This document shows, in pieces, positions 55,260-64,000 of a stretch of 64,000 nucleotides of DNA. The number at the start of each line of letters is the position of its first letter. Position 1 is the stretch's first letter. A program made the translations under genes and the position numbers. The notes under the pieces are model-generated. The model was given only the letters and a program-made list of their open reading frames with translations, was not told where the DNA came from and did not search any database. This stretch comes from Sordariomycetes sp. S80-01Y (lineage: Eukaryota > Ascomycota > Sordariomycetes), in NCBI GenBank assembly GCA_037042185.1, contig JAXQJY010000027.1, positions 2,356,001-2,420,000 on the forward strand, read 5' to 3'.

Positions 55260-56219
55260 CTAGGCCGTAGGTGCAAAGGCATATCTGGGAAGCTGTGCCA
55301 TCCTCTCTTCCGGGCTAATTTCAGCATCATCGTAGAACATTCTGCCACCCTTCTTATCTTTCTCCTTCTTTGCTGACTTGGTAGGTTCAGCAACTGCTTC
55401 TCCAGGAGGTCGCACGCCAGCCTCGGCCATCCGGATAACGTTGTCGATATTATCCCCAGCAGGCGTCTCGCCGGGGCGCTGCGGCAAGCCGGAAGTACTC
55501 GCGGGCGGCGCGACGTAACTTCCACCATCAGGTGGTGGCTGAGGGTACGAAGGCTGTTGTTGTGCAGGCTGATGTCGGTCAGTAAAAGAAGCAGGCATTC
55601 CTGATGAAGTTCTGACCTCGGGCACTGGGGCCTGATCCATCACGATCCCGTCCTTCTTCATCTTCCTCCATGTCGCCAGTCGAGCCTTGAGCTCCTCCGC
55701 AGTTTCGTACTTCAGCTTCTTCCTCTGCGGCTTCGGCTGTCCCGGCAATGGGTTGCCTGTCGCTATCCTCCTGTCCTCTTGCGCCTGGTAGAAGTTCTGA
55801 ATCAGACGATTGCGGTGGCTGTCGAGGACCTCGGCAGGGATACCCTCCATGCCGAAAATCTCGACTTCGAGGCCTTGTCGGTTCGGTAGCGCATTCTCGA
55901 CGTGTTCGAGGGTTTCTTTGTGAACTTGGTTCATGTGCACGGAGAGACCTGGCTGATGTCAGTTTTGTTGGTCGCGCCTTGAGAGCAAGTTGGCAAACCT
56001 CCAGCGGTGTTGAGACGACGACCGCATCTGTCGCACTTGAAGTGTTTCGCCTTCTGATGGGAGATCAAGAGCTTCAGGTCCTCGAAATCACGCTCGCCTA
56101 ACGAACAGGTCAGTGTCCGGTTTCACTTCTTCGTCGCGTAATTTAGGGAGCGCACAGTAGTAACACCATGGCCGACTAAGGACCTCCTCGACATCGGGGT
56201 GGCGGCGCTTCTTGGTCAT
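55260..56219 (-). CDS. BuGZ/ZNF207-like C2H2 zinc-finger protein
   Basis: Three exons: 56156-56219, 55999-56097 and 55260-55948, with introns of 58 and 50 bp; 283 aa. It starts [22 protein letters not shown]. After splicing the two fingers read [19 protein letters not shown] with KAKHF, and [21 protein letters not shown] ending VH, the tandem C2H2 pair of BuGZ. The conserved [20 protein letters not shown] and [11 protein letters not shown] follow. The C-terminal part is Pro/Gln-rich and disordered, then [15 protein letters not shown]. Animal BuGZ binds Bub3 and microtubules at kinetochores and assists splicing. Fungal members are best seen as nuclear zinc-finger proteins with a possible splicing role. 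The function in this organism is inferred. Confidence 0.92.
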
Positions 56220-57069
56220 CGTGATCGGTTTCTGTAGGCGCGCAGCAATTGACGAGGTTTCGGCCTCGAATGTTGCTCGAAAGTTAGGGTTAGGTGAACT
56301 TGGGTTGACTCGTCGAGAGTCCCAGTCGCGCGACTGGCAGCTACGCCGAATTTCTGGGAGCTCCACCGGCTAAGCTCCGGTCTGGGATGTCGCTCCGATA
56401 AGATAAGATAAATCCGCTCTACTATTAACCTGGCTTACTCTCGTCCTCGTCGTGACACGAAGGAGAATTCCTCCTAGTCTAGCTCACATAAATCAACTTC
56501 TCCCATTTTTCGCAATAATCTCGTCGCCAAAGTAAACTCGCTCTTAGTGAAGCATTTGAGTGCCAGGCAAGTGGGATATACTCGTTGGAGTTGGCTCCGC
56601 TGACGAAGAGTGTTGCCCGAGGTTCTTCTTCACGGTAACTGGAAACCTCGAGGGCAGGCAGTGAGAATTGACGAAGTGAAATACGTATCTCAAGATCAAT
56701 GCAACACAGTCGGTCCCTTTCATCAAACAGTGGGAAGATATGTCAACATAACCAGCCGAATCTTACCCTTCCTTGCCGAGCAACGGGCTATCTTCACTCT
56801 CCGCAAACCCCCTATCACAAGCTATGTCACTTCTCGGGGAATCCTTGGATCATCATGGCTTGAAGAATGACTGATATCATCTTCTTCTGTCTTTGTTTGG
56901 TAAATATAATATTTTGTGCTCTAAGGCAGTGTATCCGACAGTGCGCGCTCTACAAAGTATCTAGACAAGAATATCCTTAAACTGCAATGCCGTAAATGTC
57001 CACATAATTGGCTCTGTCGAATTATCAATAGTAGTCGCTTCAAAATCGAGGAGGGTTTGGACGGCGTCG
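56220..57069. other. intergenic, BuGZ upstream region
   Basis: This 850-bp stretch lies between the BuGZ start and the stop of the third Zn2Cys6 gene. It includes an 86-codon plus-strand frame with no recognisable domain. No gene is called. Confidence 0.4.
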
Positions 57070-59859
57070 CTATATCGGCCCACCAGTGTAAGGTGGACAA
57101 CTTTGAGGCACTTGTGTGCGGTATGGAGTTTGAGCGTGCTGAGGCTGTGCTGTGTAGTGCAGGGATTGTCCAGGATGCAGTTGCGCTTGATGATGCGCTG
57201 CATCGAACATAATCAAAGGCCACTGTGCAGTGACCTCCTGAGGTGCTGGCGGTCCAGTCGGCAGAGTCCCAACCGAGGGCCTGTGTCCTGTTGTCGCCGC
57301 TACGGGTGGGTTTGCTGCGATGAGATCGTTCCTGAAGCGTTCTTGCGACTCGGAGACTGCTGTCGTCCAGGTGTTCCACGCATTTTCTTGCGGACGTTGC
57401 CAGAAATATTGGTTGGGAGAATCTAACTGGTTTGCAGCTTGGGGGTATTCAACAATGCCCTGAGCTTGCACACCAGGCGAAGGCGGTATAGGTGCAGCAT
57501 GCTGGGGCGGTGCGGAATAGTAGGTAGAGTTATTCTGATATGGGCGTGTCATGCGTGCCTCGCCACCGTAGGCCATTGGGTATTGCGGTTGCTCGCCGGG
57601 TGCGGGAGGATGGTAGTACGGCTGTGATAGGGACTGTGTGGAAGGCTCTGCTGCAACTGGTTCTGGTGGTTGCGCAGAAGCTTGCGTTAGAGGAACCTGG
57701 TCGATCGTCGAATCTATTATCGCTGGCTCCTCGATTTTGAGGCGTGCGGAAGCTGCCCTCGCCCGTTCACGCTCCATGTCTTGAATTATCCAAGAGATTG
57801 TTGACTCAACAATCAAGGCTACTCTGTCCCTGATTTCAGAACCGCAGCCGACACTGAAGTTAGCATTTGCCGTCTAGTCACGGGTTTGGGGTACTTACCT
57901 ATCATCTCACTAAGCTTGGCGATGACTGCCAGCCATTCGTCCATCTCACCCCGAAGAATGTCAAGCTTGTCTGGCGTCATCTGGAATCGACGCTCGTAGC
58001 CCGTAACCAACATTGAGAAGAGACACATGGCATACACAGCCATCTGTGTCCAAGTCGTGTCCAAAGATTGCAGACGAATGACCTGCTGCACCACACGCAA
58101 CAGTTTCCTCGCTGTCTCGTCACAAAGTCTAGTATTCTCTGCCAAGAGCTTTTTGTCTCGACTTGGATTGACTGAGTTGTGCCGGAGCCAGAGACGCAAT
58201 TCGAGGTAAAACTGCTGCATGTACAGTGTTGCGACATCGTTTGGCTCGTCTTGAGTAGCGTTCATCTTCAGGGCTCCCGGCAGCTCATCTTCCCATTGCT
58301 GAGCCTGAGCTTCGAGCGCTTTGACTATATTGAGATAATTGTCTGCGTCTGGTCGAACGCTATACAGATGAGCGTACATCTCCATGAGGATCGGTAAAAG
58401 CTTAAAAGTCGCCATACCGACGTCCCAATTGCAAGGTTTCGGTTCTTTCGGGTTGTAGTCTATGCCATGCTCAGTTATGCAATCGTCATGCACGTGTTCA
58501 GGAAAGGGGACGTCGAAGTCTGTCACCGCAATGGGCATTGGACGTCCTCTGCGTCCAGTCACGGAAACGTAAATAGTCAGAAGTGTCCACCAGGTGCGCT
58601 TCCTCATCTCAATGGCAAGGTTGGAGCCACTCTCAGGCTCTTTGGGTGCACGGTGCAAGCCGAGCTCCAGCGCTCGCTGGAACGCCAGACTCGAGACAAA
58701 GGCGCCGCAGCCAGGTTTGGGGAAGGCTCTAGTGTGCACAGCCATGAGGGTGAGAGCCTGAACAGCACCGACATCTGGAGAGATCATCAAGTCGTATGTC
58801 TTGTGAACGCAGTAATGGTAATGTCGATTCGACAGGTCGTTAAGCTGATGATGCTGTTCGGGGTCCTGTCGCATGCGCATACCGTACTGATAGTAAATAA
58901 TAGCCAGCACCATGTGAAGATGAACCAGCTCAATCACAGTAGGCTGATAGTTTTGTTGGTCGTATATGCGGTAAAACTACCACTAGTCAGTACTTGAAGT
59001 CAACAACTTTCTCCTCGGATCAGCATACCATTTTCCAGAATGAAGGCGGGTGCAGCACAGGGACATATGAATGCATGATGTTCATATACCACTCGGAGTA
59101 TGCGAGAGCCATAGCGCGATCAGGTAAGTCGATCTTCATCTCAGTGTTCTCTCGTGTGGCCGAGCGCGTAAAAGCTACCACCGACTTATTGTATATGTCC
59201 CCGGTATGGTGGGCCTCGTCAAGATCCGGCGCGGCAAAATTGGCTGTATCGATCTCAGTTCCCATGATGACCAGCTTTGTGCCTTTGACGGAGCTTAGGG
59301 GAGAGCTGTCATCTCCAACACCCCAGGTAGTGATCTCGGATCGTGGCGCAAGGCGATGGCGAGGCATTTTTCCTGCGACGGAAATCAGGCCCGTCTGGTT
59401 ATCATGCCCAGAGCTATCCTGTATCTCGAGCGAGGCATATTTCGTCCACTCTTGGTTGTCGCTCTGCTGCGATGTCTTCGCTTCCTCGGGCTTGACCTTA
59501 ACCCCCTTCTCGAGTAACAGGGCCTCCAAATCCCGTATCCGAGCATCCTTCCCTTCTATCTGCCGCTGAAGCTCCCGCGTGAATCCTCGGACATGAGTGT
59601 CGCCAGTGGTTCGGTCGGTCACCTTGCAAGGATGTCCTATGTTCCTGCAAGTTGTACAGCCTTCTGCACCGGCATCGCAGCGGATTTTCCTGATCTTGCA
59701 GCGATCGCAAGCCTGACCCGTGCGGGTATAGGTGGCGAGACGGTCTCTGACAGCAATGGAGAAGTCCTCCTCCTCGCCGCTCGTCGTGCGCCGAAACTTC
59801 CCATCCCCAGTCGCGGCGCGCCCTCTCTGCTGGGCGCTGTTGCGCTGTTGGCTACTCAT
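57070..59859 (-). CDS. Zn2Cys6 transcription factor with fungal_trans domain
   Basis: Exon 1 is 59029-59859, intron of 52 bp, exon 2 is 57899-58976. A third exon ends at 57070. The junction of exons 2 and 3 is unresolved: the best donor (57898) and the CTAACTTCAG acceptor give a stop soon after (at 57819), whereas the Gln/Pro-rich frame 57070-57816 needs another acceptor. The zinc cluster is CDRCKIRKIRCDAGAEGCTT joined to CRNIGHPC, preceded by DRLATYTRTGQA. A short coiled coil follows (RELQRQIEGKDARIRDLEALLLEKG). The fungal_trans region spans ~290-560: VIELVHLHMVLAIIYYQYG, GAVQALTLMAVHTRA, LGLHRAPKEPESGS, EMRKRTWWTLLTIYVSVTGRRG. It belongs to a conserved filamentous-fungal family; targets are unknown. 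Confidence 0.85.
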
Positions 59860-62129
59860 GGAGGACCGGGCGTACGACGCGGCCGGTACTGAGTGGATCG
59901 GAATGTCTTGAAGATCGGCGTTTCGATATCGGAAGCGAAGATCTCGCGGCTCGAGTCGTTCGGTATCAACCGACCACGGTTCAGGGCACCGTGGCCGCTA
60001 CCTCCTTCGTGAGGCGTCGTCGCTACCAAACCTGCAGCCTCAACGCGGATTTGCGGGCGAATAACGACTTGTAGCTTCGCATGTGGATGGTCTGGCCGCG
60101 CGAACGGCGCGACGTTGGGATCGCTGGGAACGAGTCGGGGGGGGATGGGCGCGACTGCCGGAGGGACGGTTTTGGAGGTTCGCGGTGGCGCGCGCCGTGT
60201 CTGAGAGAGGGTGCGGCTACCGACAGCAGGCTATAGACGCTGCTGTCTTTCAGTATCGAGCTGAGGGCAAAATGAGATGGCAATTTCGGGGACTTGGGTT
60301 GGCAAAGAGAAGGGAATGGGATGCCAGTAAGTTCGGCCTCATCTTCGGCGAAGGTGGCGTGGCGGTCATCGTTGTCTCCTTCCCACTTCCGGGTCTGATT
60401 TGGCTCCTGCATCTGAGCTGTCTAGGCTCTTGCCCAGCCAACTAGCCTGCTGCGAATCGTCCTTACCAGAAATCGACCAGGGGCACTGCCCGCCAAGAAC
60501 TCTCCTAGTGGAGGGATCTCTCCTGAAAGGCTCAATTTGCGGCAGATGCGGGGCTTTACCTGGCGCCCCCAGCCGTCCACGCAATGGCAGCGTGTCCCCG
60601 GGGTTGCCCACGCCTTTGCCCTTCGGTTCTTGTCTTTTCGCTGAAGACCCAGGCTTCGGGGGGAAACAGAGCTCATTCAAGAGGTTTCGCCCTTTATCAT
60701 TACCAGCTTAAGGATACATCTAACAACGGGAAGAATGGGGAATCTGAGCATATGCCGTGTTCGTAGTTGTGTTGGGCGCAACTGCCGCCGGCAGACCAAC
60801 AAGCCGGCATCCCTAGTGGTCTAGCCCCAAAATCTGGTGTTTAGCACTGCATTAGGTTTGCGCCAGTAGCCCCACGCATCCAAGCACACCGAGTCCCGAA
60901 GACCAAGTTGAAGACTCAAAGTGGGAATGCCTGCTTGGGCCGCCCGTTTCCGTCGCCTATCTTAATTCCCGCTGGTGGCATTGAGGTTTGTTGGTTGGCC
61001 CTCGCCCTACCCGGGCCCGTTGGGGAAATCCTTGTTGTTGACTAGACTAGCTGCACTGCCCACTATGCTCTGGATTCAACAGTCCTAACTCCAAATTGAA
61101 CTATATGCCTGGGATAGACCGGAAGTAGAGGCCAAGATGTGTAAGGTCAAGTTGGAGAGCGTAATTGGCCGGTGAAGACTACTCACTAACCCAAGGCACC
61201 ATGACATTCTTAGCCCCCCATACCGGGTGGTTGTAGCCGAGGCTCTTCGTGGCTCGATGTGTCGCCTGCGCGGCCTAGGCAAAGTATTCTTCGGTGAGCC
61301 GCCGGTTATGTTGCCACATCGCGAGGCAACGGCAAGTCCCGTGTAAATCTCATGCAAGCAATCTAGGAACAACGTGGTAATCCGGGGACGCGGGTAGCCA
61401 TGTGGTCTGTGTCAGCAATCCAAGATCTACAGTCTCTCAAGAATGACATACATTTCCAAGCAATCTTTCTGGCTTGTCAATCCTCTCCCACGCATTCACG
61501 AAACGAAGGGTTGTGGAGTAGGAGCCCATCCTACTGTAGGAGCCGTTAAGGTGAGCTATAACCACTGTGTGCCCTGGTCCATCAGGCCGTGCTTGGTTAA
61601 AATCACTCATGCTAAGGTCGGCACTTACAAGGTTGCGTAAGCGCCGCGTACACCCATCGAATATATCGTGAGTTCAAACAAGCAAAGCAAAACTCCGGTC
61701 CGATGTCTCGCTCATTGGGCCCTCCATCTGCGTAGCATTTCTACCTTCTAGCGCTCCCATGCAAGGGCTTTTGCCCTTTCGAGAGGGAGATTACCGCCTC
61801 TGACAAGTGTGCTTATCAATGGAAGCCCCTGATCTGTAAATTCAGCTCAACGAGAATATTCATAAGAGCCAGAATTACGAACATACCCATAGGAGCGAAT
61901 TGCTAGACAATCACTGGCATCAAGAAATCTAGACGTAACTCAGGTCGTGCACGCGTGATGTACAGTGCTTCGTACAGTCTATCTGGTCGCACACTGTGAC
62001 CCCTCATTCCTCACTACGTAGCTTGGTCGATGTCACCAAATCCCCTCCAAATCATCACAACCAACTCCAGCTGTCGTCGTCTCCCTAAATCAGCTTTCCA
62101 AACTTTCTCTCCCAACCTGCTCTGCAACC
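59860..62129. other. 2.3-kb gene-poor stretch
   Basis: The upstream region of the Zn2Cys6 gene and the upstream region of Cgi121 lie here, with no convincing gene in between. Open frames of 60-129 codons occur on both strands near 60023-60766 without domains. The section 60440-60680 is GC-rich. No RNA gene or mobile element was recognised. Confidence 0.45.
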
Positions 62130-62772
62130 ATGGCCCTAGAAACTGTTCCTCTAGAACACCTCCCAGACCCATACTCTGTTCACGTTGGGTTCTTCCGCTC
62201 CGTCCGAAACGCTCCCCACCTCCACGCCCAGCTTCTCGCTCGCAATGCCGATTTCGAGTACGCCTTGATTGACGCCTCAGTAATTGTGTCGCGAACACAT
62301 CTCTTGTCTGCAGTTTTTAAAGCTGTCAATTCAGACATAGAAGGCGAGTTAAGGACGCCAAATGTTCATTCGGAGATCGTGACAGGGCTGAGTGCTTCGT
62401 CGAATGTGAGTTGGGCCAGGGTCTAAAGTTTTGATATGGGGGGGGCACGAAAGACTAATAGGGATTCAGATTGCGGAAGCATATCGAAGATTTGGTATCA
62501 CGAAGGATACCAAAGATCTACTAGTAGTGAAGGTCACGAAGAATCACGAACCACCCGCAGTAGTAATAGGGAAGCACCTGTCTGCCAACGTGGAGGGTGA
62601 ACAAGTCGATGTTACAGACGAGGATATCGAGGCAGTCACCGACCTATCGAAAGTGGCGAAATACTACAAGCTCAACGGTCTAAGCTGGTTTGATGGCATC
62701 AAAGACAAGACGGCAAAGCGCAAGGAGCTTGAAATGCTCGTTCTAGGGAGCATGGCTCTTCGCGGCGTGTGA
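62130..62772 (+). CDS. CGI121: EKC/KEOPS complex subunit Cgi121
   Basis: Two exons, 62130-62405 and 62470-62772, with a phase 0 intron of 64 bp (GTGAGT to GATTCAG); 192 aa. It starts MALETVPLEHLPDPYSVHVG. Cgi121/TPRKB motifs: YALIDASVIVSRTHLLSAVFK, NVHSEIVTGLSASSNIAEAY (spanning the splice), RRFGITKDTKDLLVVKV, and near the C-terminus KYYKLNGLSW. It is the subunit of the KEOPS complex (Kae1, Bud32, Pcc1, Cgi121) that helps install t6A37 on ANN-decoding tRNAs; Cgi121 binds the tRNA 3' CCA end and activates Bud32. Length fits the family. Confidence 0.92.
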
Positions 62773-63163
62773 GCCTTGAGATGTGAAGCATCAAACTTGA
62801 TCAAGGTGTCCAGGTCATGAATGCGTAATCAGATGTAGGTTACTCTAAACGATCCCTTTGTTCTTCTAATCATCTAATCTCGAAAAGCAACCTCCCGTCT
62901 TGCCAACTGTCATTAGCCCTACCGACTCTGACGCCGACTTTTCGAATAGCGATGCGCCACGCTTGCCCGAAGCTCCTTTTAAAACGGTCCAGGGAGTTCC
63001 TCCCAACCTGTGCGGTATGGAACAGAAATCATCCGGAAAACAACCCAACTCCGAATCGTTAATTCGTCAAATCATCATACCTATCTTCGATGTCTCACTT
63101 GCGTACAGCCGTGTCCCGTCGTCCGGCTCGTTCGGCATGTCCAGTGAGCACTGATAACCTGGT
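62773..63163. other. convergent 3' intergenic region
   Basis: This 391-bp stretch lies between the Cgi121 and proline-dehydrogenase stops and presumably holds both 3' UTRs. No gene is seen. Confidence 0.45.
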
Positions 63164-64000
63164 CTACGATAGACCGAAGACGGCCCTGCATCGGCGTACC
63201 AGCTCTCCCCACATGGCATCCCGCCCGCTGCGAGTTCGGGCAACGGCGTCCTTGTTCTCATGTGCGCGACGCAGAAGATACTTCATGCACTCCCCAGTGG
63301 TGCCCCAGACGAGGTACTTGTACGCCGGCAAGGTTGATGCAGTCACTATAGCTGGGGCGATAGCATCCTTCAAGCTAAGGGCACGCTGGTTGCCCGCCTC
63401 GACGAGCTCGCAGCTGACTTCGTCGGCCATGCCCTGAAGCTGAGCGAAAGATATGGGCGACTTGGCTAAGCCAGCATCACAGATAGCTCGAGCGCGACGA
63501 ACGGATTCAGCATTATGAGTAGCGAGGACAAGGCTCGCAGGCGGGTAGATTCCTTGGCCCTCAACCGTTGCGTTCCACTGGCGGGTCAAGACGCTGGCAG
63601 CGATGCCGTCATAGCAAGCGTGTGTCTCTTCGACGGTGCCGTGGAAGAGGCTGCGAGGGTCTGAATTGATGTAGGCGCCCCGGACAAGTTTGATGCCAAG
63701 AGTGTAGCCACGGTGTTTGGCATCAGCGAGGTGGCTGGCAAGTACCTCGGGGCAGCTCTTCTTGTAGGCCTGATAAGTACCAAATATGACGGCATTTTGG
63801 GGGCTCTTGTTGTATTTGCGGGCGTATTCGAGGGTCCAGGCGTCAATCCCTTTCTGAAGTGCGTCCTGCTCAGCATCAAAGAGGAGTCGAACGCCACGTT
63901 GAGCGGCTAGCTGGCAGATGCGGTCGATTGACTGGGCAAGAAGTTTCGAGGCAAGAAGATGGTTGGAGAGCTGGTATAAGGCCAGGCTACCGGCACCAGT
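63164..64000 (-). CDS. PUT1: proline dehydrogenase (C-terminal part; cut by window end)
   Basis: A single open frame runs from the window edge to the stop at 63164, 278 codons; the N-terminal part lies beyond 64000. It oxidises proline to pyrroline-5-carboxylate with FAD at the mitochondrial inner membrane. Family motifs in order: GVRLLFDAEQDALQKGID, NAVIFGTYQAYKKS, HLADAKHRGYTLGIKLVRGAYI (with the KLVRGAY signature), LVLATHNAESVRRA, FAQLQGMADEVS, and YKYLVWGTTGECMKYLLRRA. The last carries the paired arginines that bind the proline carboxylate. The C-terminus AVFGLS is complete. The other substrate-side regions match the fungal Put1/PrnD enzyme. Expression is usually proline-induced in fungi; this cannot be judged here. 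Confidence 0.95.
   Translation of the reverse strand, partial: TGAGSLALYQLSNHLLASKLLAQSIDRICQLAAQRGVRLLFDAEQDALQKGIDAWTLEYARKYNKSPQNAVIFGTYQAYKKSCPEVLASHLADAKHRGYTLGIKLVRGAYINSDPRSLFHGTVEETHACYDGIAASVLTRQWNATVEGQGIYPPASLVLATHNAESVRRARAICDAGLAKSPISFAQLQGMADEVSCELVEAGNQRALSLKDAIAPAIVTASTLPAYKYLVWGTTGECMKYLLRRAHENKDAVARTRSGRDAMWGELVRRCRAVFGLS

Noticed and set aside
60023-60766. Several overlapping frames of 60-129 codons in a GC-rich patch
   Set aside because: They occur in several frames on both strands with repetitive Arg/Pro/Ser content, as expected from base composition alone.

Overview
The window is nuclear DNA of a filamentous ascomycete (Pezizomycotina). Genes are compact and carry short spliceosomal introns of about 45-66 bp, with GTAAGT-like donors, CTAAC-like branch sites and AG acceptors. 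The gene set is typical of moulds: three Zn2Cys6 regulators, a bZIP regulator, GH35 and GH115 wall-degrading enzymes, an NRPS-like A-T-R enzyme and an amino-acid permease. I cannot name the species. I see no rRNA, convincing tRNA, CRISPR array, complete transposon or retroelement.

Layout. 0-9.4 kb: an alpha/beta hydrolase-fold protein that seems to have lost its catalytic residues, an unknown 558-aa protein, TRAX, the GPI mannosyltransferase Gpi14/PIG-M and an F-box protein. 10.5-16.2 kb: SmF, a peroxisomal D-amino-acid oxidase, a small Cys/His-rich protein and a 2OG-Fe(II) oxygenase. 17-22.4 kb: secreted GH35 beta-galactosidase and a coiled-coil gene with an in-frame TAG followed by 84 open codons. 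22.9-40 kb: accessory-looking genes, namely two tandem sulfotransferase-like proteins, a secreted beta-propeller protein, an NRPS-like A-T-R reductase, a degenerate Ras-like protein, a phytanoyl-CoA-dioxygenase-like enzyme, a Zn2Cys6 regulator and a sterol-type UDP-glycosyltransferase. 40.9-51.4 kb: a four-TM MARVEL-like protein, a second Zn2Cys6 regulator, a coiled-coil protein, an amino-acid permease, and a bZIP regulator divergent from an NmrA-like protein. 51.5-64 kb: GH115 alpha-glucuronidase, a BuGZ/ZNF207 homologue, a third Zn2Cys6 regulator, the KEOPS subunit Cgi121 and the C-terminal part of proline dehydrogenase, cut by the window end.

How the genes fit together. Housekeeping functions (SmF, BuGZ, TRAX, Gpi14, Cgi121) are interspersed with catabolic ones: D-amino-acid oxidase, permease and proline dehydrogenase for nitrogen, GH35 and GH115 for plant wall sugars. 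The best candidate for an undescribed system is the 23-40 kb block. An A-T-R enzyme could activate a carboxylic acid and release it as an aldehyde or alcohol. A PhyH-type oxygenase, a glycosyltransferase, sulfotransferase-fold proteins and a pathway-type regulator lie within about 9-12 kb of it. This grouping is inferred from neighbourhood only.

Exon structures were read by eye from splice signals and reading-frame continuity. For 21 of the 22 genes modelled with introns, the spliced length is a whole number of codons. The third Zn2Cys6 gene (57-60 kb) has one unresolved splice.
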